This document shows positions 1-9,172 of a stretch of DNA of 64,000 bases, in pieces (position 1 is the first letter of the stretch; the number at the start of each line of letters is the position of its first letter). Position numbers and translations under genes: made by a program. The notes below the pieces were generated by a model. That model saw only the letters and a program-made list of their open reading frames with translations. It ran no database searches and was not told the DNA's origin. The stretch covers positions 248,001 through 312,000 of the forward strand of contig NZ_CP027229.1 in the NCBI RefSeq assembly GCF_002999135.1, written 5' to 3'. The stretch comes from Capnocytophaga sp. oral taxon 878 (GTDB taxonomy: Bacteria; Bacteroidota; Bacteroidia; Flavobacteriales; Flavobacteriaceae).

Positions 1-144
1 AGTAATGCCGAAACAAAAGCCTAAAATCACCCATACTAAAGAGATGACAATATGTACCATCACAGGAGGTTCATTCTTTATTAAATAAAACAAACCTTGA
101 AATACATATTGTAAGCTTTTGAGTCTTTTTCTTATAAATTCCAT
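1..144 (-). CDS. Diacylglycerol kinase (DgkA)-family membrane protein, 3' end outside window
   Basis: Reading the minus strand from an ATG at 144 gives 48 codons open to the window edge. The peptide begins MEFIRKRLKSLQYVFQGL and continues with a segment containing LIKNEPP and HIVISLVWVILGF. This matches the start of small integral-membrane DgkA-type lipid kinases (diacylglycerol or undecaprenol kinase): an amphipathic start, a conserved acidic residue after the first helix, then a hydrophobic helix. The family recycles diacylglycerol or undecaprenol at the inner membrane, which suits a neighbour that uses a polyprenyl-phosphate sugar acceptor. Only about 40 percent of a usual ~120-residue protein is visible. 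The family call rests on pattern resemblance; the reading frame itself is clear. Confidence 0.65.
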   Translation of the reverse strand, partial: MEFIRKRLKSLQYVFQGLFYLIKNEPPVMVHIVISLVWVILGFCFGIT

Positions 145-160
145 AATTTTGTATGCTGAT

Positions 161-859
161 TTATTTTTTAAATCGCATTCCGATAACGCCAAAGATAGCT
201 TCACGGATAATGCTTTTATTCATTTTTGATTTTCCTTTAGTTCTATCTGTAAAGATAATAGGTACTTCTGTAATTTTAAACTTCTTGAGATAAGCGCGAT
301 ACTTCATTTCTATTTGAAAAGCATAGCCCACAAATCTAATAGTTTTGAGGTTGATATGCTCTAATACTCTTCGATGATAACACACAAAACCAGCAGTAGG
401 ATCTTTAATTTTCATTCCCGTAATCACCCTCACATAGATAGAAGCCCCATAGGATAACAAAATGCGTTGCAGGGGCCAGTTCACTACATTCACCCCTTTT
501 ACATAACGCGACCCTATTGCAACATCAGCTCCTTGCTGGCAAGCCTCATAAAGTCGCAAGAGGTCAGCAGGGTTATGAGAGAAATCGGCGTCCATCTCAA
601 AAATATATTCATAGTTATGTGTCAATGCCCACTGAAATCCGTGAATATAAGCGGTTCCTAAACCTTTTTTCTCGGTGCGTACCTCTAAAAAGAGTCGGTT
701 AGGGTAAATATTTTGTAATTCGCGTACCTTATCGGCGGTACCATCAGGAGAATTGTCGTCTACAATGAGGATATGAAACTTATCACTTTGGGCAAATACT
801 GCCTTTATGATAGCTTCTATATTTTCAATTTCATTATATGTAGGGATGACAATTAACAA
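161..859 (-). CDS. Polyprenol monophosphomannose synthase-like glycosyltransferase (GT2)
   Basis: The 232-residue protein starts with the GT2 nucleotide-sugar fold (MLIVIPTYNEIENI, then ILIVDDNSPDGTA) and has the DAD metal-binding motif in EMDADFSHNP. These are hallmarks of Dpm1/Ppm1-type enzymes, which move mannose or a similar sugar from a nucleotide donor to a polyprenyl phosphate on the cytoplasmic face of the membrane. The length equals the catalytic domain alone, without the C-terminal membrane helices some relatives have. The gene ends 16 nt before the start of the DgkA-like gene, so the two are probably cotranscribed. The donor sugar cannot be read from the sequence. Confidence 0.82.
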   Translation of the reverse strand: MLIVIPTYNEIENIEAIIKAVFAQSDKFHILIVDDNSPDGTADKVRELQNIYPNRLFLEVRTEKKGLGTAYIHGFQWALTHNYEYIFEMDADFSHNPADLLRLYEACQQGADVAIGSRYVKGVNVVNWPLQRILLSYGASIYVRVITGMKIKDPTAGFVCYHRRVLEHINLKTIRFVGYAFQIEMKYRAYLKKFKITEVPIIFTDRTKGKSKMNKSIIREAIFGVIGMRFKK

Positions 860-906
860 TTAACGATTAACGATTAGCAATTAATAATGAACAAGGTGGA
901 GATACA

Positions 907-966
907 CAAAAACTTTGCCAAAGTTGGTTGTAGCACAATAAGCTATCTCACTTTGGCAAAGTATTT
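907..966 (-). terminator. Hairpin terminator downstream of the oxoamine synthase gene
   Basis: The arms ACTTTGCCAAAGT (912-924) and ACTTTGGCAAAGT (950-962) are perfect reverse complements around a 25-nt loop, and each arm is itself nearly palindromic. An A-run precedes the hairpin on the plus strand, giving a U-run for minus-strand transcripts ending here. An eight-T run follows on the plus side. The same TTTGCCAAAG core appears in other terminators of the window. Confidence 0.65.
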
Positions 967-985
967 TTTTTCAATTAATAATTAA

Positions 986-2248
986 TTACATATCTCCCAT
1001 TTCTTTAGTAAGCTCAGCATTCATAGCGCGGTATACGCCTGTTTCGAGTTTTTCACGAATCGCTGAAAATGCTTCCAAAGTACGGTCGATATCTTCTTTA
1101 CTATGTGAAGCGGTAGGAATAATGCGCAAGAGTATCATTCCTTTTGGAATCACTGGATAAACTACAATAGAAAGGAAAATACCATAGTGCTCGCGTAGGT
1201 CGTTTACCATCGCCATTGCTTCAGGAATACTACCGTGCAAGAATACAGGCGTTACGCAAGTATTGGTATTACCGATATTGAATCCACGCTCTTTAAGTCC
1301 GTTTTGCAAACGATTTACGTTATCCCATAACTTTTGTTGTAGTTCAGGCATTGTTTCCATCATTTCCAAACGTTTCAAAGCACCTTTTACATAAATCATT
1401 GGAAGTGATTTAGCAAACATTTGAGAGCGGAGGTTATATTTAAGATAATCTACTACTTTGGTATTTCCAGCTACGAAAGCCCCAATACCAGCCATTGATT
1501 TGGCAAAAGTAGAGAAATAGACATCAATTTCATCTTGTACGCCTTGATGAACACCAGTTCCTTCTCCACGAGGACCCAAGGTACCAAAACCGTGTGCATC
1601 GTCTACCAAAAGGCGGAAAGGATATTTCTTTTTAAGGGCTACAATCTCTTTAAGTTTGCCTTGTTCGCCACGCATCCCGAAAACACCTTCTGAAATCACC
1701 AAGATACCGCCTCCTGTAGTTTCAGCTAATTTGGCAGCACGTTCTAAGTTTTTTTCAAAGCTCTCCATATCGTTGTGCTGATAGGTATAGCGTTTGCCAA
1801 AGTGCAAGCGTACCCCATCGATGATACAAGCGTGTGCATCAACATCATATACAATCACATCGTTTTTGGTAACCAAAGCATCAATGATAGATACCATTCC
1901 TTGGTAACCAAAGTTGAGCAAATAAGAGGCTTCTTTGTGAACAAACTTAGCCAAACGTTTTTCGAGTTCTTCGTGCATTGTAGTATGCCCACTCATCATA
2001 CGAGCTCCCATAGGGTAAGCCGCACCATATTCAGCAGCTGCTTCGGCATCTACTTTGCGCACTTCGGGGTGGTTTGCAAGTCCTAAATAATCGTTGATAC
2101 TCCAGTTGAGGATTTCTTTTCCTTGGAATTTCATATGAGGACCTAATTCACCTTCTAATTTAGGGAATACATAATACCCCTCGGCGTGGTCTGACCAGCG
2201 CCCTATACTTCCTTTATTTGCATAAATATGCTCAAATAAATCTTTCAT
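986..2248 (-). CDS. capB: PLP-dependent alpha-oxoamine synthase, probable cysteate-C-fatty acyltransferase (CapB)
   Basis: The 420-residue protein is a fold-type I PLP enzyme of the serine palmitoyltransferase/AONS/KBL family. It has the DDAHGFGTLG cofactor-binding motif, the FAKSMAGIGAF segment with the candidate Schiff-base lysine, and an N-terminal NWSINDYLGLANHP substrate loop. The family condenses an amino acid with an acyl thioester and releases CO2. The upstream gene, 42 nt away on the same strand, is a cysteine-synthase-like enzyme. That pair matches the published capnine pathway of Capnocytophaga, in which CapA makes L-cysteate and CapB joins it to a branched acyl-CoA to give 3-oxocapnine. 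The family is certain; choosing cysteate over serine as substrate is an inference from the neighbour and the likely host. A plain serine palmitoyltransferase is the alternative. Confidence 0.78.
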   Translation of the reverse strand: MKDLFEHIYANKGSIGRWSDHAEGYYVFPKLEGELGPHMKFQGKEILNWSINDYLGLANHPEVRKVDAEAAAEYGAAYPMGARMMSGHTTMHEELEKRLAKFVHKEASYLLNFGYQGMVSIIDALVTKNDVIVYDVDAHACIIDGVRLHFGKRYTYQHNDMESFEKNLERAAKLAETTGGGILVISEGVFGMRGEQGKLKEIVALKKKYPFRLLVDDAHGFGTLGPRGEGTGVHQGVQDEIDVYFSTFAKSMAGIGAFVAGNTKVVDYLKYNLRSQMFAKSLPMIYVKGALKRLEMMETMPELQQKLWDNVNRLQNGLKERGFNIGNTNTCVTPVFLHGSIPEAMAMVNDLREHYGIFLSIVVYPVIPKGMILLRIIPTASHSKEDIDRTLEAFSAIREKLETGVYRAMNAELTKEMGDM

Positions 2249-2290
2249 TCTTCTTTTTTATTTATTTTATTAATTGATAATTGTCAATTG

Positions 2291-3295
2291 TTAACTAATA
2301 AATCCTTGCTTTTTCATCCAATCGTCACTATAAATTTTGTTCATATAGCGCGAACCGTGGTCGGCGAGAAGGGCAACTACAATGCTGTTTTCATCAAACT
2401 TACCTGCCTCGGCATATTGTTTTACGGCTTGCATAGCAGCCCCACTGGTGTAACCCATAAAAAGTCCTTCAGTACGTGCCAATTCACGAGCGGTGAGTGC
2501 CGCATCTTTATCAGTTACTTTGATGAACTCATCAATAACATCAAAATTAGTAGCGGTAGGAATTAGGTTTTTACCCATTCCTTCTATTTTGTATGGATAT
2601 ACTTCGGCAGGGTCAAACTGACGAGTGTCGTGGTATTTTTTGATAGCTGAACCATAGGCGTCTACCCCCAATACTTGTACGTTAGGATTTTGTTCTTTGA
2701 GATAGCGCGCAATCCCCGAAATGGTACCTCCTGTACCACTACATACTACTACGTGAGTGATTTCTCCTTGGGTTTGTTCCCATATTTCACGACCGGTAGA
2801 AAGGTAATGAGCCTCAGGGTTTAGTGGATTGAAATACTGATTGATATAGATAGAATTAGGAGTTTCGTTGTGGATGCGTTTGGCTACTTCGTAGTAAGAA
2901 CGAGGGTCATCGGGAGCAACATTTGAAGGACACAAATGCACTTCAGCTCCTAAAGCTTGTAGCATTTCCACTTTGTCGTGAGAAGATTTATCGCTAATTG
3001 CAATGATACAGCGGTAGCCTCTTAGAGCACTTATCATCGCCAAACTGTAGCCCGTATTACCCGAACTAGTTTCTACAATAGTATATCCTGGTTTGAGAAG
3101 TCCTTTGCGTTCGGCATCTTCAACGATATATTTGGCTACTCTGTCCTTGGCAGAATGACCTGCGTTAAAGGCTTCGAGTTTAGCAAAATAGCGACCTTTA
3201 AGATTTTTGGTAATTTTGTGCAATTCCAATAGAGGTGTATTGCCAATGAGTTGTAGTAAGCTGCTATGTACGTTCAATGATTCGTTTATTTTCAT
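2291..3295 (-). CDS. capA: Cysteine/cystathionine synthase-family PLP enzyme, probable cysteate synthase (CapA)
   Basis: This 334-residue fold-type II PLP enzyme has the lysine motif HSAKDR, the phosphate-grip SSGNTG and the glycine loop [10 protein letters not shown]. The lysine loop reads NAGHSAKDR, where O-acetylserine sulfhydrylases normally show an NPxxSxKDR form, and the end ([11 protein letters not shown]) resembles cystathionine beta-synthases. It therefore looks like a divergent branch and not housekeeping CysK. Linked to the alpha-oxoamine synthase, it fits CapA, reported to make L-cysteate from O-phosphoserine and sulfite. A Bacteroidota promoter lies just upstream, so capA-capB is probably a two-gene operon. 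Substrate specificity is inferred from context. Confidence 0.75.
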   Translation of the reverse strand: MKINESLNVHSSLLQLIGNTPLLELHKITKNLKGRYFAKLEAFNAGHSAKDRVAKYIVEDAERKGLLKPGYTIVETSSGNTGYSLAMISALRGYRCIIAISDKSSHDKVEMLQALGAEVHLCPSNVAPDDPRSYYEVAKRIHNETPNSIYINQYFNPLNPEAHYLSTGREIWEQTQGEITHVVVCSGTGGTISGIARYLKEQNPNVQVLGVDAYGSAIKKYHDTRQFDPAEVYPYKIEGMGKNLIPTATNFDVIDEFIKVTDKDAALTARELARTEGLFMGYTSGAAMQAVKQYAEAGKFDENSIVVALLADHGSRYMNKIYSDDWMKKQGFIS

Positions 3296-3321
3296 TGGTT
3301 ACTTGCTTTATTTTTGAGTGG

Positions 3322-3352
3322 CAAAAGTACGAATAATTTGTCAATTAGCAAA
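3322..3352 (-). promoter_or_regulatory. Bacteroidota-type promoter for the capA-capB pair
   Basis: On the minus strand TTTG (3349-3352) is followed after 19 nt by TACTTTTG (3322-3329), matching the TTTG / TAnnTTTG consensus. The capA start codon lies 27 nt downstream. Confidence 0.7.
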
Positions 3353-3363
3353 TTTGTCAATTA

Positions 3364-3732
3364 TCAAATTTCAATGAGCCCTTGAAAGTTGAGTTTATAA
3401 GGTTCATCTTTATATAGAGGGAGGGTTTCATCTGTTACATTGCTAAGCCCTACACCTGCATAGAAAGTGCGAGTGTTATGTTTTTCGGCGTGTTTGCGCA
3501 CCACTTCCATAAATACCATATCGTACTGAGTAGGGTCGTCGCCATAGGGTACTGCCCGCACAATGATAAAGTATTTTTGGTTGTTCTTGTCTACACATAC
3601 AAACTGAGGGTCGCGCTTGAGTTCACTATTCACCAATAGGAATTCCCATTGTAGTTCCTTTTGTAAGGCTTCCCCTACAATATTCATCGCTAAATTGTGG
3701 AGTTCTTGACCTGTAAGGGGCGTCATATTCAC
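3364..3732 (-). CDS. Conserved hypothetical protein, 122 aa
   Basis: A small soluble protein without signal peptide or membrane segment. It has the look of a mixed alpha/beta domain (WEFLLVNSEL, KYFIIVRAVPY, YDMVFMEVVRKHAEKH, RTFYAGVGLSN). Its start overlaps the end of the upstream lipoprotein gene by 4 nt (ATGA-type overlap), indicating translational coupling. I recognise no catalytic motif. Similar short flavobacterial proteins are sometimes labelled as NADH-quinone reductase fragments, which nothing in this sequence supports. Confidence 0.6.
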   Translation of the reverse strand: MNMTPLTGQELHNLAMNIVGEALQKELQWEFLLVNSELKRDPQFVCVDKNNQKYFIIVRAVPYGDDPTQYDMVFMEVVRKHAEKHNTRTFYAGVGLSNVTDETLPLYKDEPYKLNFQGLIEI

Positions 3733-4616
3733 TTTTTCTTTATATAAGGTTGTTCATATTTTGTTTCAGGATAATTTAAATAGGTAGCCTTATACCCTTC
3801 TGTTGTTTTCTCTAATAGTACTTCATAGTTAGTATACCCTTCTTGAAATTCTCTATAAATTTTAAGTATAGTACCTTTTGACGTTTTTACAGCATTCATC
3901 ACCTCATCTAAAAAACCATCATTGTCACATAGTTGAAAAAATTGAAATATTTTTCTATTAATACCAAGTGAATTAAGTTTTACAGAAAACTTATTTTCCA
4001 CTATTGGTACTAATCCCTTAAAACCTGTATTTGTAATTAATATGGCAGGTTCATAAGGTTCACCGCAAAAAGTTAATCCATCATCATCTGATACAGGTGT
4101 ACCATAATAGGCAGTTCTAAAAAATTGTATGCGTTCACCGTTGTCAAAGGTTTTATCAATCAGTTTATCAGTTGTTCTAAATACATTTCTTCCATCTACA
4201 ATGAGAGAATCAGTATTATTCAACACTATTTTTATATAATGAAAGGCTGTACAATTATCTTTTGTGAAATTGTATAAGGTATCCGAAACTCCCATTATTG
4301 CTACCCACTTTGTATCAAGATCAGTACGTTTTTCTTTTAGAAAACCTTTATGGTTATAAATAGGAATTGAATCTCCTAACAAAAAAGCTTCTTTTTTATC
4401 TGGCAAAAAGATTAAATTCTTATTTTCATCAGGGAGATGCAAATCATAACGACTTACAAATTCACTATCTTCAGAAGGATCTTTTCTCACTGATAAATCT
4501 TCCTCAGTACATACAACTATTGTATCTTTTTCTACTGAAGTATCATCTCTATCAATGGAAGTAGTATTATGACAATTGACTAGCCATAACATAGCTAAAA
4601 AATAAAGTGCTTTCAT
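3729..4616 (-). CDS. Putative lipoprotein, unknown function
   Basis: The 295-residue protein starts with a short hydrophobic segment ending in a cysteine (MKALYFLAMLWLVNCHN). This resembles a lipoprotein signal, although the -1 asparagine makes the lipobox imperfect. The mature part is charged and rich in aspartate, asparagine and threonine, with no motif I can name. The gene overlaps the next gene downstream by 4 nt, so the two are expected to be made together. The lipoprotein call is moderate and the function unknown. Confidence 0.6.
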   Translation of the reverse strand: MKALYFLAMLWLVNCHNTTSIDRDDTSVEKDTIVVCTEEDLSVRKDPSEDSEFVSRYDLHLPDENKNLIFLPDKKEAFLLGDSIPIYNHKGFLKEKRTDLDTKWVAIMGVSDTLYNFTKDNCTAFHYIKIVLNNTDSLIVDGRNVFRTTDKLIDKTFDNGERIQFFRTAYYGTPVSDDDGLTFCGEPYEPAILITNTGFKGLVPIVENKFSVKLNSLGINRKIFQFFQLCDNDGFLDEVMNAVKTSKGTILKIYREFQEGYTNYEVLLEKTTEGYKATYLNYPETKYEQPYIKKK

Positions 4617-4670
4617 AAGTTCACAACTAATAAATTATTGATTATCAATTTTATTAAAATATAGTAATAA

Positions 4671-5540
4671 CTATTTTGCCAATTGTTCTAAACCATATAC
4701 TATCAAATCTTCTACTACTTTTTTAGTATCCTTAGTGAAAGTACCTGTAGGGCGATTGGCAATGATAGCATTGAGCGAAACAGCTTGATGTCCTAAAAGT
4801 TTAGAAAGCCCATAGATGGCAGAGGTTTCCATTTCGAGGTTCGTCATACGATGCCCATTATGATTGAAACTGTGTAGTTTATCATTGAGCTCAGGGTCTT
4901 GCACTGGTAAGCGCAATACGCGTCCTTGAGGACCATAAAAACCTGGAGCAGTACCCGTAATTCCCTCAAATACTTTATCGGTGAGGAGGCGTTTTTTAAG
5001 TTCTTGTCCGCAAGCTATGATATAAGGGCGACCTTTGAGAGGATTCCAACTTGTATGAGCGATAAAAGCCTCTTCCATAGCGATTTCACGCACCTTAGGA
5101 CTATCCTTATACGAATGAAACATATTGTCCATACCTAATCCGTGAGAAGAAAGCACAAAACTATCTACGGGTATATCGGCTTGTAGAGAGCCCGAAGTAC
5201 CAAAACGCACTATATTAAGCGAAGTGAGTTGCTCTTTAGGCTGGCGCGTATGCAAATCGATATTCACAAGTGCATCGAGTTCATTGATCACAATATCGAT
5301 ATTATCAGGACCTATACCAGTGGAAATTACAGTAAGGCGTTTGCCTTTATAAGAACCTGTATGGGTACAAAATTCGCGTTTTTGGGTGCTAAATTCTATA
5401 TTGTCGAAATAAGCACTCACACGAGGCACACGGTTAGGATCACCTACTAAAATAATAGTATCGGCGACTTGTTCGGGTCGCAAATTGATGTGGTAAATAC
5501 TACCATCGGCGTTCAAAATAAGTTCAGATTCTTTAATCAT
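4671..5540 (-). CDS. Nucleoside phosphorylase, uridine phosphorylase-like
   Basis: The 289-residue protein belongs to the PNP/UDP family that cleaves nucleosides with phosphate in the cytoplasm. The phosphate-binding VGDPNR motif lies near residue 32, STGIGPDN follows, and the late NLEMETSAIYGLSKLLG segment carries the ribose-binding MET motif. The N-terminal LRPEQVADTIILVGDPNR arrangement is the uridine phosphorylase form. Pyrimidine salvage is the likely role. The gene stands 54 nt from the upstream reading frame and may share its transcript. Base specificity is not certain from motifs. Confidence 0.82.
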   Translation of the reverse strand: MIKESELILNADGSIYHINLRPEQVADTIILVGDPNRVPRVSAYFDNIEFSTQKREFCTHTGSYKGKRLTVISTGIGPDNIDIVINELDALVNIDLHTRQPKEQLTSLNIVRFGTSGSLQADIPVDSFVLSSHGLGMDNMFHSYKDSPKVREIAMEEAFIAHTSWNPLKGRPYIIACGQELKKRLLTDKVFEGITGTAPGFYGPQGRVLRLPVQDPELNDKLHSFNHNGHRMTNLEMETSAIYGLSKLLGHQAVSLNAIIANRPTGTFTKDTKKVVEDLIVYGLEQLAK

Positions 5541-5568
5541 AATTTACGAATTTAAAAATAAGTTGGTA

Positions 5569-6063
5569 CTAAAATAATAGTTGGTATACTCCTACGTTTT
5601 TGTAGACACCTTCTGAGTAAATCCAATCTTTAAGCATACCATTGCATACAAAACCTGCTTTTTCAAATAAGTAGATACTTACAGCATTGTCAGCAGGAAT
5701 ATAGGCTATCAGCTGGTGGAGGTCTAAGTGCAGTTGACTCTGTCTAATAAGCATAGTCAAAGCTCTAGCTCCATAACCCTTTCCCTGATGTTCTTCAAGT
5801 AAGGCTATACCTACTGTAGCACGTCTGTGTTTGGGTGAAAAATCATATAGATCAATACATCCTAAAGCAGTTCCATCATCAAGAGATATTACATAACGAT
5901 ATTGTTTAGCTTCATAAATATCCTGCTTAGCATTTTGCAAATAATCTTGTAGAAGATGTCGTGCAAAAGGTAGCTGTGTATCACTCACTTCCCAAAGGGA
6001 TTCTTGGTTTTCTAAATGATACAAAAAGTCAATATCTTCAGGCTCTAAAGCTCTTAATTTCAT
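5569..6063 (-). CDS. GNAT-family N-acetyltransferase
   Basis: The 164-residue protein has the usual length and layout of a GNAT enzyme: an N-terminal MKLRALEPEDIDFLYHLEN start, a central strand VGIALLEEHQGKGYG carrying the acetyl-CoA pyrophosphate loop Q-x-x-G-x-G, and the C-terminal NAVSIYLFEKAGF motif. This style resembles RimJ/RimL or SpeG-type acetyltransferases, so a protein N-terminus or a polyamine are possible acceptors. The sequence does not choose between them. It sits 28 nt before the phosphorylase gene in the same direction. Confidence 0.8.
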   Translation of the reverse strand: MKLRALEPEDIDFLYHLENQESLWEVSDTQLPFARHLLQDYLQNAKQDIYEAKQYRYVISLDDGTALGCIDLYDFSPKHRRATVGIALLEEHQGKGYGARALTMLIRQSQLHLDLHQLIAYIPADNAVSIYLFEKAGFVCNGMLKDWIYSEGVYKNVGVYQLLF

Positions 6064-6099
6064 AGTGATGTTTTATTTTAATTGTATTATTTATGAGGT

Positions 6100-6870
6100 T
6101 TAAATTTCACCTTTAAAAACTAAAGTTGCACTACCAGAAAGAAAAATGTCTTTGTAATGTCTATTTATAGGATTAAATGTAACTGTTAAATCACCTCCTT
6201 TTGTATGTAGTGTAATATTTGTTTCTTTTATCTGTTTTGTTTCATAAAGTGCTATAGCTACAGCAGTTACTCCTGTACCACATGAAAGGGTTTCATCTTC
6301 CACTCCTCGTTCATAAGTACGCACTGCAAATCCGTTTTCAGTAGCCGATACAAAATTAATGTTACTTCCGCCCTTATCAGCATATAAACTTCCATAACGT
6401 AAGGCAGCTCCTTCTGTTTTTACATCTATATTTTCTATGTTTGATACCCACTGCACGTGGTGAGGAGAACCAGTGTTCAAAAATGTATATCCTTTATGTA
6501 CAGTTATTTCAGTTACATCTTTCATCTGTAATTGCACATAGTTATTAATGTTAATAGTAGCTTTGTGTTCTCCATCTATGGCTATAAAAGTAGCTTTATT
6601 AGTAATGATTCCTAACTGTTTGGCAAAAGCAACTACACATCTGCCGCCATTACCACACATTGTACTCTCGCATCCATCTGCATTGTAGTACACCATAGCA
6701 AAGTCATATCCATCAGCTTTTTCTAACAGTATCAAACCATCAGCACCTATGCCAAAACGGCGGTTACATAAGGTAGCAACTAAATTTTTATCATTCTTAG
6801 GAAAAGTACTTTGTCGGTTATCTATCATTACAAAGTCATTGCCTGTTCCCTGATATTTATAAAATTCCAT
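6100..6870 (-). CDS. dapF: Diaminopimelate epimerase
   Basis: This 256-residue enzyme converts LL- to meso-diaminopimelate, the last racemisation step before lysine and meso-DAP peptidoglycan. Both catalytic cysteines are seen in their usual settings: CGNGGRC in the first half and SCGTGVTA in the second. The N-terminal GTGNDFVMIDN motif is also typical. The product feeds MurE, whose gene elsewhere in this window carries the DNPR motif of the meso-DAP-adding enzyme. It lies 2 nt from cdsA in one operon. Confidence 0.95.
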   Translation of the reverse strand: MEFYKYQGTGNDFVMIDNRQSTFPKNDKNLVATLCNRRFGIGADGLILLEKADGYDFAMVYYNADGCESTMCGNGGRCVVAFAKQLGIITNKATFIAIDGEHKATININNYVQLQMKDVTEITVHKGYTFLNTGSPHHVQWVSNIENIDVKTEGAALRYGSLYADKGGSNINFVSATENGFAVRTYERGVEDETLSCGTGVTAVAIALYETKQIKETNITLHTKGGDLTVTFNPINRHYKDIFLSGSATLVFKGEI

Positions 6871-6872
6871 AG

Positions 6873-7715
6873 TTAAAATAAGTCAAAAACTAAAAGCATT
6901 AAATAGGCAAAAGGTGAAGTAAATATAAGGCTATCAAGTCTATCTAGCAGACCTCCATGTCCTGGCAAAATAGTGCCACTATCCTTTACTTTGGCAGCTC
7001 GTTTAAAGCTTGATTCAACTAAGTCTCCAAAGGTGCCAGCTATTACCAATACTATAGCCAAAATAACCCATTGCCATACAGGGCGTGCACTATAAATATC
7101 AATGATAATTGAAATAATAATAGCTCCTATCATTCCTCCTATAAAACCTTCAATAGTCTTTTTAGGTGAAATACGTTCAAATAGTTTATGCTTGCCAAAA
7201 GCTTTTCCTGTAAGGTAAGCAAAGGTATCGCTAGCCCAAATAATGCATAACAAACCTATCATTGTTATTTGTGATTCATTACTAAATAAATACTGAAAAT
7301 AGTAATTTACATTTACATTATCTTCGTATTTGTATATCAATGGGACAAAAATACAACCTCCTCCTATATACAATAAACTAATTAGTAGTTTAGTGTTGTT
7401 TTTCTGCTTTCTTAAAGGTATTTTTTCATAAAAAAGAAGTAAACCTAAATATATATCTGTTAGCAATACAGCCAAAAGTAACATATATGTTGAAAAATCA
7501 GATAGTTTTAGGTGAATAAAAAGCCACCAGCATAATAAGAATATCAAAAATATATGTAATTCCTTTAATCGTATCAGCATTTTAAACTCAAACAAACATA
7601 TAATACCAAAGGAAAGAAACAGAAAATCAAAAGCATCAGCATTAAGCATTATTGCCGATAATAGTAGAAATATGTAAATAAAGCCAGTAATAGCTCTTTT
7701 AAATAGCTCGTTCAT
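6873..7715 (-). CDS. cdsA: Phosphatidate cytidylyltransferase
   Basis: CdsA makes CDP-diacylglycerol, the precursor of all membrane phospholipids. The 280-residue protein is strongly hydrophobic with about eight membrane segments. Near the C-terminus it carries the full family signature: [13 protein letters not shown] followed by [13 protein letters not shown]. Spacing to dapF (2 nt) and to the LUD gene (2 nt) is tight, so these three genes form a translationally packed operon transcribed from upstream of the LUD gene. Confidence 0.94.
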   Translation of the reverse strand: MNELFKRAITGFIYIFLLLSAIMLNADAFDFLFLSFGIICLFEFKMLIRLKELHIFLIFLLCWWLFIHLKLSDFSTYMLLLAVLLTDIYLGLLLFYEKIPLRKQKNNTKLLISLLYIGGGCIFVPLIYKYEDNVNVNYYFQYLFSNESQITMIGLLCIIWASDTFAYLTGKAFGKHKLFERISPKKTIEGFIGGMIGAIIISIIIDIYSARPVWQWVILAIVLVIAGTFGDLVESSFKRAAKVKDSGTILPGHGGLLDRLDSLIFTSPFAYLMLLVFDLF

Positions 7716-7717
7716 AA

Positions 7718-8299
7718 TTATTTCTCGATAGGTAAATCTTCTAATAATATCAAATAAGTTTTTTTAGCACTAGTACCATAGGTAGCTACTGTGCCTTTTT
7801 CAGGGTCATCATTAAAGTTTTGCAGAGTAAGTAAGCCAGTAGGTTTTTGGTTTACAGGATATTTCTTGTTTAATCCTCGCATCCCCTCACTAATATCCTG
7901 CACCATTTGACTCGTCTTGGCAAAGATAATAAATGTTTCAGGTAACTCACGTATAGGCTTATGTCTCATTTGGTGTGATGATAGCATAATTCCTCCTATT
8001 GAGGTAATCAAATACTCACAATCTGATAAATATACATTTGCCTCCTCAGCAGGATTGTTAAAAAGAGTGCTATGCTCTTCAAACATTTCCATTATTGAGG
8101 GTGAAGCATTACTGCTCATCTTTATATACAAGCCCAATTCATTAATAATAGCGCGAAAAGCCTCTTGTACTTCTATTTCAGTAGTACAATAGAGAAATTT
8201 TCCACCCTTTTTAGTGAATTGTTGTGCAAATAACTCATCAGCAGTTAGTTGTACTGGTGGCTCTGTATTTCGTTTAAATATCTTTCTTAAAAAATTCAT
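7718..8299 (-). CDS. LUD-domain protein (LutC/YkgG family)
   Basis: The 193-residue protein fits the LUD/LutC fold, including the late stretch [15 protein letters not shown] and the C-terminal [14 protein letters not shown]. LutC relatives take part in lactate oxidation beside LutA and LutB, but neither partner gene is present here. In flavobacteria an orphan LUD gene commonly sits next to cdsA, so a lactate role should not be assumed. It is the first gene of the LUD-cdsA-dapF run. Confidence 0.75.
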   Translation of the reverse strand: MNFLRKIFKRNTEPPVQLTADELFAQQFTKKGGKFLYCTTEIEVQEAFRAIINELGLYIKMSSNASPSIMEMFEEHSTLFNNPAEEANVYLSDCEYLITSIGGIMLSSHQMRHKPIRELPETFIIFAKTSQMVQDISEGMRGLNKKYPVNQKPTGLLTLQNFNDDPEKGTVATYGTSAKKTYLILLEDLPIEK

Positions 8300-8337
8300 T
8301 ACAATGATTAATGGTTAGTGATTAATGATTAGTGCTG

Positions 8338-8367
8338 CAAAAATATAAAATATTTTTCAATTAGCAA
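8338..8367 (-). promoter_or_regulatory. Promoter of the LUD-cdsA-dapF operon
   Basis: Minus strand: TTG (8365-8367), 19 nt, TATTTTTG (8338-8345), fitting the Bacteroidota consensus, 38 nt before the LUD start codon. Confidence 0.6.
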
Positions 8368-8392
8368 TGTTTTTTAACCCAACCTTCAAAAA

Positions 8393-9043
8393 CTAATTCC
8401 TAAATTTAGGCTTTACACCCCACTGTAAATCTAAAAATAGCTTGGTACGTGCCAAATACTCACGTATCCGTGTTTTTAATCCGTAGTAGGCGGTAACATC
8501 TTCAGCGTTAAAGCCTACTGCTTCTATGTTGTTATGTCGTGCTAAAAAGAGAGCTCGCTCATTGTGAAATTGCTGCGATATGATGATAAACTGCTCATAG
8601 CCAAATACATCTTTAGCTCTCACTACCGAGTCTAAAGTTCTAAATCCAGCATAATCCAATATAATACGTTTTTCGGGTATACCTTTGCCTATAAGGGCTT
8701 GTTTCATTTCTTCTGGTTCGTTATAACCTCTGGTGTGATTATCACCACTTACTAAAATGTATTCTATCTTCCCTGCTTCATATAAGGCTACAGCAGCCTC
8801 TATTCGGTAAGTAAAGTATTTATTAGGATTCCCATTTTTTAGGTACGGATTAGTACCTAATAATAACCCTACTTTATGAGAGGGTACAGCAGCTATGTCA
8901 TTGTATAATAGTTTTTTAGTTTCTTTGGTTACCTGTACATTACAAGCAATAATAACTAGCAGTAGCCATACCGATATTAAAGCAGTCCCTCGCCAAAAAT
9001 ATTTGTTTCTAAAAAACTTAAAAAGAAATTTTATTTTCTTCAT
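8393..9043 (-). CDS. sanA: SanA/ElyC-like DUF218 envelope protein
   Basis: The 216-residue protein has one N-terminal membrane helix (residues about 16-34) followed by a periplasmic DUF218 domain. Motifs include the GLLLGTNPYLKNG start of the domain, TYRIEAAVALYEAGK, ILVSGDN and DYAGFRTLDSVVRAKDVFG. This is the pattern of SanA (vancomycin exclusion) proteins. The family is tied to envelope barrier function; the exact reaction is unsettled. The gene stands alone between the sigma-54 regulator and the LUD operon, with a 129-nt leader that contains a possible decayed reading frame. Confidence 0.85.
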   Translation of the reverse strand: MKKIKFLFKFFRNKYFWRGTALISVWLLLVIIACNVQVTKETKKLLYNDIAAVPSHKVGLLLGTNPYLKNGNPNKYFTYRIEAAVALYEAGKIEYILVSGDNHTRGYNEPEEMKQALIGKGIPEKRIILDYAGFRTLDSVVRAKDVFGYEQFIIISQQFHNERALFLARHNNIEAVGFNAEDVTAYYGLKTRIREYLARTKLFLDLQWGVKPKFRN

Positions 9044-9172
9044 ATTTTACTCTGTATTAGCGTATATAAAAATAGCTCTCATAACTCTTTCTATACGCTT
9101 GTTAAAGATTTTTATAGCGATAGGAATCCCCTCATCCCAAGGTATATAAGTGCACTAATTTTAAACTAACGC

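Noticed and set aside
1775..2566. Two antisense open frames over capB and capA (103 and 92 codons)
   Set aside because: Both lie fully inside well-supported genes on the other strand and have no recognisable domain.
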